43,812 bases of DNA from Podaxis mareebaensis (Eukaryota; Basidiomycota; Agaricomycetes; Agaricales; Agaricaceae), in contig JAEUWP010000294.1 in assembly GCA_018524725.1 (NCBI GenBank), positions 1 to 43,812 on the forward strand. Reading direction: 5' to 3'. Both the position numbers and the translations under genes were made by a program. Below the pieces are notes generated by a model, which worked only from the letters and a program-made list of their open reading frames with translations, was not told the DNA's origin and did not search any database. This document shows, piece after piece, positions 1-9,328 of the stretch (within the stretch, counting starts at the first letter, position 1; each line of letters begins with the position of its first letter).

Positions 1-375
1 AAGCTCCTTTACCAAGGGAGCACCACCACCTTCAGCCAGTATATTGGACTTGGGTGGAGCACACAGCTTAGTCACACTATTACAGTGTGACACAAACTCA
101 GTGATCAAACTGTCATAGACCTTGAAGGGAACTTTGAGGAATCATGTCTGTCACAAAAAATTGTTGTCATTGAGTAGTAAAAAGAATCCCTTGTTTATGG
201 GAATCTGAAAAACCTTTGCTGGCTGTCCAGCCTGATCTTGGTGAGCCTGCAGTAATTCTTTATATCAAGCCATAACAACATACTGTTTCATAGCAAGCAA
301 CATGTGTGGCTGGCTTGTCATTGGAGGAAGTTGCATGCAACATACTGGAAGATTCTTCACATAGAATAGACTCAT
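1..375 (-). pseudogene. Decayed ORF of unknown function, cut by the left window edge
   Basis: On the minus strand one frame stays open from an ATG at 375 to the window edge except for three TGA stops (near 261, 129 and 120); reading each as a former CGA gives about 125 codons of plausible protein. It has a hydrophobic-rich start (MSLFYVKNLPVCCMQ), a Gln-rich patch (QAHQDQAGQPAK) and then KGFFLLLNDNN. I recognise no family. Stops that are only TGA match the CpG-decay pattern of the whole window. It is divergent from H1, whose recognisable exons start about 500 bp further right on the other strand. The start codon is uncertain because no sister copy is present. Confidence 0.4.
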
Positions 376-904
376 GTCAAGATGGGTGGGATGCTTGGGT
401 TAGTGCATTCCCAGACCATGAACTGGTGGGTCTTAAATGCTCTTCTGCACTGTACTCCTATCCCCAACTAATTGCCTTAATGATATTGCAAGTCTCATTC
501 AAGTAATTTTTTTTTCTGTGTAATGTTCTCCTACCTGCTGGTGCTACACCAATGTTTCCCCACCCTGAAGGGGATTACTGATAACTGGCTTACTTTATGA
601 ATCATGCATAATTTTGGTCAGTAGTGAGTGAATTCATCAGCACTTTTCTGATTTGCCTTGCTCAGAAACATCTTACCCAAACACTACCAGAGATCCTTCA
701 GTAGGAGAATGAAACCAAGATCTTGGTTCTCCAGACTAAGGCTGCTGGTCCTCCACCCCAAAGATCAGTCCATCCCACCCATGAATTACATCCTCAGCTG
801 ATATCTATCAGCCTAGAAAATCCATTCTCGATGAATGCTGGGAAATAGTTCAATTACATAAGTCATTTATGTGGTTTGGCAATTTTCTGATATTCCCTTC
901 AGTG
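376..904. other. Stretch without a supported gene
   Basis: I see no convincing coding sequence here. Short open stretches exist on the plus strand (306-506) but lack motifs and splice context. The segment from about 690 to 870 may hold an early H1 exon in the frame reading TKAAGPPPQRS, but I cannot fix its borders. Confidence 0.35.
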
Positions 905-2409
905 TAAACCTGGTAGCTGCTATTACTCTTCTGAACCTGCTGTCAAAGCTGCCAATCTTGCTGAGTTCAACCAGACTCTTCTCACAAAACGTGAGTTGCT
1001 TAGGTGAAATGCACATAAGGTCCACCCTGTTGGCAATCAATCAAAGACCTCATCTCATTCCAATACCCTTCAAGTCATACCAGCATTACCATTGCCCCTG
1101 AAGGTTCTTGAAATCTGGACTGAGGTAAGTTTGTTTGCATTTTCACAATCTGGTTTGTTCCTAATATTATCCCCTTAGGACCCTGAACCACTGTCCTTCA
1201 TAATTGGAGTGAATCTCTTCATCTTGCTGATCATAAGTTAGTTCTTGCTCACCATAAAATTGAATATAATGTGCTATAGGGGTGTTTCTATTTTACCATC
1301 AGAGTTTGGGTTAATGTTGGCTGATATGAGGGGATCTTCTGTGATAATTCCCCTGACATATGGATCTGATACAGGGAGTTGTTGAATTTGGAAGGTTCTA
1401 GATGAATTAGATACCAGATTATTGTTATCACTACAACTAAATTGAACAGGCCTATACCACTGGGTATCTACCCAAATAGTGAGTGTTTACCTTGTGATTA
1501 AATGCAGGAGACCAACACAATACTTATGCTCCCAAAGATCTCACTACCATTCCTGAGTGATCTGCAGTTTTGACTTCTGTAGTGAGTGATGGACAAACAT
1601 ACCCTGGTGAGTTGTAAAGATATTCTAGTCTCTGCTTCAGGTGTTTGGTATGTTTGCCCTAGGGTCTTGCCACAACAGAGCACAGTGTGGATGTGGTGGA
1701 GGGACTTAGTGAGAATGCCTTTTCTCATTCATCCCTCTCACTCTCCTACACTCTTGATCTATGGGTAGAAAGTTGCTCTCTGGTCACCTACCTCTCTCCA
1801 TCAAAGAAGTTGACATCCTCAGGACCTTGGCTGACAAGTGCAGTCAGATCCATGTTGACATCAAGGTGAAAAGGAGCAAGTACAAATCCCTGTCATGTTG
1901 GGTTGATGCTGTAGCCATTCTGCTTTTTAATGCCTCATTTCATCAGGCTGACAGCCATGAGGCCCAGGTAAGTACAATCTTGTATTTTGGTATTTGACCT
2001 CAGCTCAACCTGCCAGAGCAAATTTATCTCTGGTACAGGAACCATTGCCCACCCAGAACACCCACCTCTACACTGGAGCCAGAGCCTTCAATGTCCATGC
2101 TGACTCAATTAATCAATAGACCCTCATCTTGACTTCTCAGTGTCAGGGAAATTGTTGCCAAATACTACAATAATGAGATTCAGGCAGCAGTGAAGCAGAC
2201 TGTGGGCAATTCCTCATCCCCAGGAAGCTTCCTAGCTAAATGGAACAAAGTCCTCTCTGCAAGGGTTTCCTCCCTGTCTGCAGAGGAACATGAGGCATAT
2301 CAGGTGTTGGTTGATGCTGAAGCCACAAGGTGAAATACCCTTCCCATGAAGGATGAAATATTTGCATAAATAATATCTCCTTACCCTACCAGAGTTGTTC
2401 TGATAATGT
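905..2409 (+). pseudogene. H1 gene, 5' part (multi-exon, function unknown), disrupted by the 32-kb nest
   Basis: Exon fragments are joined by good fungal introns: 1125-1178 (GTAAGT...CCCTTAG), one starting at 1968 (GTAAGT; 3' end at 2016 or 2038), and 2330-2392 (GTGAAA...CTACCAG). Coding pieces include EPAVKAANLAEFNQ, the run beginning KLLSGHLPLSIKEVD (about 1771-1967) and VREIVAKYYNNEIQ followed by a helical stretch (about 2142-2329). After the last intron the frame reads VVLIM and is interrupted at 2409 by LTR X1. Dropping the nest and one aatgt copy restores the codon run ...LIMFSRSQAVLGQ into 34441. The style resembles uncharacterised multi-exon proteins common in mushroom genomes; this is a memory-based impression, not a search result. 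Exons before 1771 and the start codon are unresolved. Confidence 0.5.
2405..2409. repeat. Target-site duplication aatgt, left copy (X1)
   Basis: The pentamer aatgt immediately precedes the LTR start TGTTAAG and recurs at 34436-34440 immediately after the LTR end. A 5-bp duplication is the expected integrase footprint of a Ty3/gypsy element. Confidence 0.85.
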
Positions 2410-3102
2410 TGTTAAGATGGTCCTTATCACCACTTGCCTAAGCTTTGCTAGGGAGTGGCTATCTCACTAGATGGTTCACAGAAGTGCTAGGATCTAGCAA
2501 GAAGGATCACAATAAGAAGGTGGTGAGGCAAGTGTCCAGTTAAGCACACTCAAGAGGTCAAACTTCTATTAGTTGAGAATATGACCAATAGAAAGTTTAC
2601 TACCACACTGATCATGAACTAATGTCAATTACAGGGTTAAGAGAATAACACTGAGATAAGAGAATAACACTGAGATTTGAGAATATAGGAAGCTTGTGCT
2701 TCCAGTACATGAGCAGCTTTTTAAGCTTTACTTCTAAAGTCCTAAAGAGGTAACTATGATGAAGTAAGGCTATGAGTCTGAGAGTCAATAGAAGCAAAGC
2801 TACAGAGTGGAGTGAGACAGGAATAGAAACTAAGACAGGAATAGAAACAGGGACAAGAAAGAAAACTAACTAAGTAAGGAAATAGTTCAAGGTGGAGTTC
2901 AGGTGTGATACAGGAATACAAGACAAATAGTTCATAAACAAGATAAGAAGGGAACTATTTACTGGGATTATATTACAAGTCCATATCAGGATGAAGATGT
3001 CCATTAGAGTCAGAAGAGTAGGAGTCTGGAGATGAGGTGGAACTGGGAACAGAGAAGTTCCCAATGAGAGGCAAGTCAGAGGAATCTGACTTGTGAATGA
3101 TG
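2410..3102 (-). mobile_element. Solo LTR X1 of chromovirus X, first segment (3' part of the LTR in element sense)
   Basis: This begins TGTTA and is collinear with 7826-8508, the 3' LTR of X2; it is split from its other half (33753-34435) by LINE1. Joined length is about 1,376 bp, close to the 1,362 bp of the X2 3' LTR. On the minus strand it carries the end of the LTR-encoded ORF (SDLPLIGNFSVPSSTS... to DMDL, stop at 2973-2975), then about 560 bp of non-coding LTR. No internal sequence or second LTR is adjacent and the TSDs flank a single LTR, so it is a solo LTR left by LTR-LTR recombination. Confidence 0.85.
3088..3102. repeat. LINE1 target-site duplication, left copy (15 bp)
   Basis: The 15-mer gacttgtgaatgatg ends here and is repeated exactly at 33738-33752, directly after the LINE poly-A tail. 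A long TSD plus poly-A is the signature of target-primed reverse transcription. Confidence 0.9.
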
Positions 3103-3193
3103 CAACACCTTCCTTTCTCAGTAACTACCACTATCATTTCAGTGGCACAGTTATTCATAATACAAGGAATAAAGTTACTTGTCCTAAATCACT

Positions 3194-5800
3194 ATGTCGA
3201 GCTCTAAGGAGACTAGTGGCTTCCTTGGAGGTATGAAGAAGGCCACCAACAGCATTCATTCAAACATCACCTGACGTCAGCATTCAAGTGCCAGTTTAGT
3301 GCCCAACCTGACTCTTCCAAGAGAGGCTTCCATCCCTCTCTTTAATGACTTCCAGGTTTCAGAAGACTTCCTTTGAAAGCCCCCTTCCCCTTGCCCTTCT
3401 ATTGGAGCTAAACACTCTTATTCCACCAACCAATCTCTCTCTAATCATTTAGAGAAAAGCATGAAATTTAAGGAAGATGATGATGCTGCCTCTGTATCTT
3501 CTGCTGAAGAAAATGAAGACAAAGATGTTAATGAAGGCTCTCAAGGCCTCTCTATGCCTAAATCCATCCATCCATCTATTGCACCAGCTCACAATGAAAT
3601 TGACATGTCTCCCGAGATAGCACCTTCATCTCATAGGGTGCTATCTCCAGTACAAACCATTGCCTCCTCTCATGGCTTTGTCCCACCCACCCCCAGTGCT
3701 GCTTGGGATGAGTCCCAACCATCAGATCCCCTCCCTATCATTCCATCTTTCACTCCCCCCTCTCTTCCACCTGCTGCACAGCCTCATGCTGAAGTGCAGC
3801 CAACCCATGGAATGGATTGGTCATCCATCTGTGAAACTCTTGGTGATGGCATCTCAATGATCAACATCATCAACACCAATGATACCATGGGGCTTAATTG
3901 CCTCACTTCTTTACTAGGCTTCATCTCTTCCTATTTAGGAAACTGGGCTGAAACTGGGGATCTTTCCTCTTTTGAGGGTGTTCCCCATCTCATTCGCATT
4001 CTGCAAACCATCATGCATTCTGAACAATTGCACAACAAATCTGTTCCTTACAACAGTCAACAACTAAAGCTGTATGACTTTGTGTCTATGCAGTTTCCTC
4101 CCTCTCACACTTTGTCTCCTACCCCTACACCCATGTCGACTGGACATCGCAATGTTCGTCAGGCTGAAAAAGCACTGGCTGTGTCTTCCCCTACCCCTAA
4201 AGACACTACTGGGACACTCCAGAGCTCTTCCATTATTCCTCCTGACACCTCTGGGTCTTTCCAGGGCTCAGAATCACAATTCAATAAAGACACAGCATGA
4301 GCAATCACCCTTTCTTGTCTCCCCCCTCAAGATATGAACAAACCAGGTGAGTTGTCCAGTTCTAATATTGACACTGAAATGCTCCCTCCCCCTCCCACCA
4401 CTACCACTACTCCTGAAGCCAATCCCGGAGCACCAAGCACTGGGAAAGGTGACAATAACTCTAGTACATGGTCCACCATCAATCAAAGATGGGCACCTCA
4501 CAAACCAGTAGCCACCCAAAATCAGTGTAAGCCTATTATCATGCCCGCCTTCCCCCCTCAAGCCCCCAAACCCTCTCCTCCCCCATCATCCCCCCCTCCC
4601 ATCAACTACAAGACCCGCCCCAGGTCTAACACCCCTTCTCCCTCCACTCAAAGGTCGTCCTATGCCAGGGTGACCTCCAGCACTCCTCCTCTCCAATCTG
4701 AAGAGTTGCAAAAGTATGCAACCCTTCAAAACCAATTCCCCCAGATGTCGCCAGTTAACATCATCAATTTCCTTCACTCATCAGGTGATATTAAATCTTC
4801 ACTGTCGACACCATCCAAATCTTCGCCCTGCCCTTCTCATTCACCCAAGGCCACTCAAGGCCCATCCCACAAGAACATTGTCATTCCATACAAGGATGTG
4901 TTCAAACCTATCCTCATCACCTCCCTCAACTTGGTGGTAAGGAACTGCAACAATGCCCTTTATCAAAAGGGCTTCCTACTCAAAATTGAGTCAGCAAAGT
5001 CCAATGATAGGACTCTCTGGCTCTCCACCAACCAAGTTGCAACTGATGAGGAACTCCTCATTGTTAAAAAAGGCATTGCTGACTCCAATCAGTCCACATT
5101 CACCACCCAAGAAATTAGAGATGCTATTACTCCATCTCTACCCATGTCTAAATCATTTGTCAAACTGACAAACCTCCCTTACTTCTGCCCTGACAGCACT
5201 CCACATACTGCTGATGATTTCAAGGAGGTCATAGAGTCCTCACCCTACCACAAGATGATTCAACATCTCATTGGCAAACCCCAATTCCACCATGTGTCCC
5301 CTCATTCTGACTCCACCATCCTCTTCTTTGACCTCTGGGATTCACAATCAGCCACCAGAGCCAAACTCCTCATCAACCACATGCTTCTCTTTGAGAATTG
5401 TGTATGTACTTTCTGAGGTGCTTCTATGTGAACTGCCTCTCCTCTTTGCAACAGATGTTGGAGGTGGGGCCATCCTGCTCATCTCTGCAAAGCTCACAAC
5501 CCCAGGTGTTCAATTTGTGGAGATCCCCACCACACTGAAAATCACTGCCATGATGGCTTCTGCTGCTGTGGCAAAACTGGTCCGAACCCCTGTCCTCCCA
5601 CCCCTGCCAATATCACAGAGTGTCCCCATGTGACCTCCTTCCAATGCCTATCATGTGATTTGAAAGACCATCACATGAACTCAGACAAATGTCCATTCTT
5701 CTGCCACTGATATGATCAGGAGTGGATCCAATCCAAGCTGCGAGAAGCCAAGGCAGAGAAAAACCATTGCAATTTCAACTCTGGTGCTATTAATGTCTAA
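3194..5800 (+). pseudogene. LINE1 ORF1: Gag-like RNA-binding protein with CCHC zinc knuckles (broken by TGAs)
   Basis: A single frame runs from ATG 3194 to TAA 5798-5800 (868 codons) with six internal stops, all TGA (3272, 3368, 4298, 5414, 5429, 5708); sister copy LINE2 has Arg or Gln codons at several of these. The N-terminal third is low-complexity, acidic then Ser/Pro/Thr-rich. The middle contains a conserved block (QKYATLQNQFPQMSP, VIPYKDVF, PMSKSFVKLTNLPYF) shared with LINE2. The C-terminus has two classic CX2CX4HX4C knuckles (CNRCWRWGHPAHLC and CSICGDPHHTENHC) and a third Cys/His cluster starting CLSC. LINE ORF1 proteins bind their own RNA and form RNPs. The start was chosen because it is the first in-frame ATG after the TSD. 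Confidence 0.82.
5793..5800 (+). promoter_or_regulatory. Overlapping ORF1 stop and ORF2 start (ATGTCTAA)
   Basis: The ORF2 ATG (5793-5795) lies inside the last codons of ORF1, whose TAA stop is 5798-5800. LINE2 has the equivalent ATGTCTGA at 42502-42509. Such stop-start overlaps can support translation reinitiation of the downstream ORF; here that role is inferred from the conserved layout only. Confidence 0.55.
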
Positions 5801-7820
5801 AGGACCTCTTAAAGCACCAACTATTTTTAATAACATTCCTATTCTTTTCTTCAATGTCCACCATTCCAAGGACACTGTTGAGGCATTATTAAATGACCCT
5901 CAATTCAAAGACATTTTAATTTTATGCATTCAAGAACCCCTATTCAGCGTTATTCACAATGTTCCCTCTACCAATGACTCTGAAGGAGTTCCCTACAAAG
6001 GCATGCCATATAACCCCAATTGGTGGCTCTTCATCTCAGATGAAGAACGCCCATGCACAGCTACATTCATTCACAAATCATGTGAAGTCTTAATGCCAAC
6101 TTCTCATCCTAATATCATTTCCTCCCCCGATTTCCAACTTATTTCTTTATCATTCCTGAGGAAAACCTACCTCCTCAACTGCTACCTTGATCCTTCTGAT
6201 GACTCTTCACTAACATACCTAGAATCACACATCCACCTCTTCCCCAAAAACATTATATGCATGGGAGGAGACTTCAACTCTCATTCTCCTGAATGGGACC
6301 CCCATTTACACTTTCCACACCAATGGAGGTTAAGTATACTCATATTCCATTTGACAATTCGAAACACCCATCTGTTATTGACCTTATCTTCATGATAGAC
6401 AACTCCCTTCAGCTGAGCCCAGTCCACTCTATCTGCAACAACTGGCAAATCAATTCTGACCATCTCCCCCTCCTCACCTCACTCCCAATCCCTTCCCCCT
6501 TCCAACCCTACATTGAAAAGCTCACCATTCCTTGTGACTCTGAAGAAGAAGCCACATTCCTCTACTCATTGAGCATTCGCCTACAAGCTATCCCACCTCT
6601 TTTCAACTCAAGAGATGATGTCCTCTCCTATGCCAACACTATGTCCCACATCATCACTCAAGAATGGCAGAACAACACCAAACTTGTCCGCATTTGCACC
6701 AAATCCAAGCCATGGTGGAACCCCCAATGCTCTGCTGCCCTTAAAATGTTCCAAACCCACAAGTCCAAGTCAAATTGGACTAATTTTCATTGCACTACCT
6801 GCCAGGCTAAACATGCATTCTTTGACAAGAAAATCAGAGACATAGCTGAAGAAGATCGTTGTCCATGGGATCTCATGTCATGGATTGGCAAGCACAATCT
6901 CCCACCCTCCCAATCCATCACCTACAATGGGAAGAGTTGTGATGAGCTAGATGACCTCTGGCACACACTCAACTCCTCCTACAATTCCACTTCTGATTGT
7001 CATGTGGACCTTAGCGCCATTGAGTCCTTTGATGCCCATCCTGAATGCCCTTGGCTTCCCTTCTCGAGCACTGAGCTTTTTGATGCCCTCAATCTGCATG
7101 CCAATTCCTCTGCTCCTGGCCCTGACCACTTGTCATGGGTGCATATCAAGCATCTCATGTCTAATGACACTCTCTATACCAACTTCCTCTCCTTTGCTTC
7201 CAAATGTGTTGAATTCTCCACTTGGCCAGAACATTTCAAAAATTCCACCTCTGTCATTATTCCCAAACCCAACAAACCACATTATTCCACTCCGAAAATG
7301 TTCTGGCCTATAGTACTACTCAATACACTAGGTAAGCTTATCGAGAAGATGATCTCAGCAAGGATGCAGTTCAAAGCATCCCAATTTGACCTTGTTCACC
7401 CCCTCCAATTTGGAGGAATAATACAGTGTTCTACAGAAGACACTGGTGTGTATGTCACTCACCTTGTTCACACAGGCTGGCAACACAAACTCAAAACTAG
7501 CATCATCACATTCAATATCGTGCAATTCTTCCCATCTATCAACCATTCCCTTCTCATTTCCACCCTCAGCCATCAAGGCTTCAACTCCTGTCTTGTTTCT
7601 TTCTTCTCTGACTATTTAAAGAATTGCTTCACTACTTATTCATGGAACAATAACTGCTCCCCCAAGTTTCCAGCCTCTGTTGGCATTGGCCAAGGTTCTG
7701 CTCTCTCCCCAATTCTCACTGCTCTTTCCCTTTCCTCTTTTATGTACAAATTCTCCAATGACCCTCGTTGTAAAATAGTCTCCTTCATTGATGACAGACT
7801 CATTACTGTTCAATCAGACT

Positions 7821-7825
7821 CATTT
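7821..7825. repeat. Target-site duplication cattt, left copy (X2)
   Basis: The pentamer cattt precedes the X2 LTR start TGTTAGG and recurs at 31633-31637 after the opposite LTR end ATAACA. Removing X2 with one copy restores the LINE1 frame. Confidence 0.9.
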
Positions 7826-8367
7826 TGTTAGGTTGGTCCTTATCACCAGTCACCTAAGCTTTGCTAGGGGGCAGCTATCTCACTAGATGGTTCACAGAGG
7901 CGCTAGGATTTAGCAAGAAGGATCACGATAAGAAGGTGGCGAGGCAAGTGTCCAGTTAAGTACACTCAGGAGGTCGAACACTTATTAGTTGAGAGATTGA
8001 CCAATAAGATGTTTACTACCACACTGATCATGAGCTAACATCAATCAGAAGTTAAAGGTAAACAATAACTTGAGATTTGAGAATATAGGAAGCTTGTGCT
8101 TCCAGTACATGGGCAGCTATTTAAGCTTTACTTCTAATGTCCTAAGAAGGTAACTATGATGAAGTAATGCTACAAGTCCGAGAGTCAATAGAAGTGAAAC
8201 TACAGAGCGGAGTGAGACAGAAATAGAAGCTAAGACAAGAATAGGAACTGGACAAGAAAGGAAACTAACTAACTAAGGAAGTCATTCGAGACAGAGTTCA
8301 GGTGAGATACAAGAATACAAGGTGAATGTCTGTAACAAGGTAGAAAGGGAATTATTTACTAGTTATG

Positions 8368-8508
8368 TTACAAGTCCATATCCAGATGAAGTTGTCCACT
8401 GGAGTCAGAGGAGTAAGAACCAGGAGATGACGTGGAACTGGGGACGGTGAAGTTCCCAATGAGAGGCAAGTCAGAAGAGTCTGACTCATGAATGACTAGC
8501 ATGCTGCA
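8368..8508 (-). pseudogene. X2 ORF3, C-terminal end inside the 3' LTR
   Basis: These codons continue from 16237 once Z is removed: the joined reading is SSPHCSMLVIHESDSSDLPL, then a Ser/Thr/Pro-rich tail ending HLDMDL and a TAA stop. The same tail is present in X1 and in the X2 5' LTR, where it is uninterrupted by Z. Confidence 0.7.
8504..8508. repeat. Target-site duplication ctgca, left copy (copia Z)
   Basis: The sequence ctgca sits before the Z LTR start TGTTGAGG and again at 16232-16236 after the 3' LTR end CTTGTCA. The uninterrupted site in the other X LTRs reads gcatgctg followed by gtgaggtg-like sequence, as expected. Confidence 0.9.
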
Positions 8509-9150
8509 TGTTGAGGAATGAATCAGCATGACACTTACGTGTATACTTGCCATCAGCAGTACATGCTGCATCCTCAACTCATATGCCCTGCATTGACAGA
8601 GCAAGATATATTTTTGGAACCCTCCATAGCTTCACACTATGTTTAGAATGATCTGTTTCTATTAATACTTTAGTACACATATGTAGACATACGGCTTGTG
8701 TTAGTATTACTCATATCCTCATGGATCATGACTTGTAGAAACGTTCTTTGACTGCAGATGACTCCTGTAACATACAGTAGAGTCATGTTCTTTCTATTTC
8801 TATCTTTTACATGCACATTACTCATGTTATACGCACGTATGCCTTATGCTTTCTGACTCATGCATGTAACTTACCCTTAACCCAGTGTTATAGCTCTATG
8901 GTATTTAAACCAGCATGTAGTAGCATACTTACTTGACTGGAGTTTTACATTCCTCATCTACTTGACTACTAAGCTACTCTAAGCTCATCATTCCTTGCTA
9001 CTTTCAACTTGGTCATATCTTCTCTGGTACTCCTTGTGATTCACCTCTCCCGCATTTCCTACCAGTTTGACCAGCCTCGGATTGTGAGTAACTGGTTTAC
9101 TCTCCACTGATGCCATGCTTGTGTAGTAGCAACTGTTCTCCCCTTGTCAG
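8509..9150 (+). repeat. Z 5' LTR (642 bp)
   Basis: It begins TGTTGAGGAATG and ends CCCCTTGTCA. A TATA-like stretch (TATTTAAA, near 8902-8909) fits a promoter. Bases 8537-8786 are absent from the 3' LTR. Confidence 0.9.
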
Positions 9151-9162
9151 GTTATGGGCCCT
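9151..9162 (+). promoter_or_regulatory. Z primer-binding site for a half initiator-tRNA-Met
   Basis: Directly after the LTR stands GGTTATGGGCCC. As I recall it, this matches the site used by Drosophila copia, which is primed by a fragment of initiator tRNA-Met cut in the anticodon loop. The complement contains the CAT anticodon flanked by GGGC and AACC, consistent with the anticodon stem-loop rather than the tRNA 3' end. Confidence 0.7.
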
Positions 9163-9328
9163 GAGATTCTCCTTCCAAGGATTCTCTCCTATTAATTTAG
9201 GATTGAGATAAAGATGTCTTGGGATAAAAGCCTATTTCCTACCTTTATCATTATCTGTGTACCAAGCATTATACTAATACCCCATTCTATCACGCTTAGT
9301 TGATTATCTTACTGCCAATTTCTTTGAT

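Larger units (their letters stand above)
3103..7825 (+). mobile_element. LINE1, Tad1/jockey-type non-LTR retrotransposon, 5' segment
   Basis: This starts directly after the TSD and holds a 91-bp 5' UTR, ORF1 and the EN-RT part of ORF2; the rest continues at 31638-33737. Without X2 the element is about 6.8 kb and apparently full length, with two ORFs, APE-type endonuclease, reverse transcriptase and RNase H, as in the fungal Tad1 group. A related copy, LINE2, lies on the minus strand from 38272. X2 inserted at 7825 between codons for SDSF and TTNC, and the frame continues exactly across when X2 and one TSD copy are ignored. Confidence 0.88.
5793..7825 (+). pseudogene. LINE1 ORF2, N-terminal part: APE endonuclease and reverse transcriptase
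   Basis: The endonuclease shows FFNV, IQEP and GGDFNSHSPEW in frame 3. A deletion of roughly 50-60 nt near 6300, judged against LINE2, shifts the frame, and the ORF continues in frame 2 with the endonuclease SDH motif (NSDHLPLL). RT blocks follow: SVIIPKPNKPHYS, NTLGKLIEKMIS, motif A as FNIVQFFPSIN, GIGQGSALSPIL, and motif C as SFIDD near 7783-7797. Motif A has Asn where Asp is expected, a G-to-A change that should inactivate the polymerase. The ORF is cut at SDSF by the X2 insertion; the remainder is at 31638-33464. The nick-and-reverse-transcribe enzyme acts in cis with ORF1 protein in Tad-type elements. Confidence 0.85.
7826..8508 (-). mobile_element. X2 3' LTR, distal segment (split by copia Z)
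   Basis: This is the end of the 3' LTR of minus-strand chromovirus X2, starting TGTTA on the plus strand and matching 2410-3102. It continues at 16237-16915 after the Z insertion; joined length is 1,362 bp. LTR termini are TGTTA/TAACA. In element sense it holds the last 47 codons of ORF3 (stop 8368-8370), then about 540 bp of non-coding LTR with an AT-rich TATA-like stretch (CTTAAATAGC) that could drive transcription. Clear homology to X1 and to the X2 5' LTR supports the call. Confidence 0.85.
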
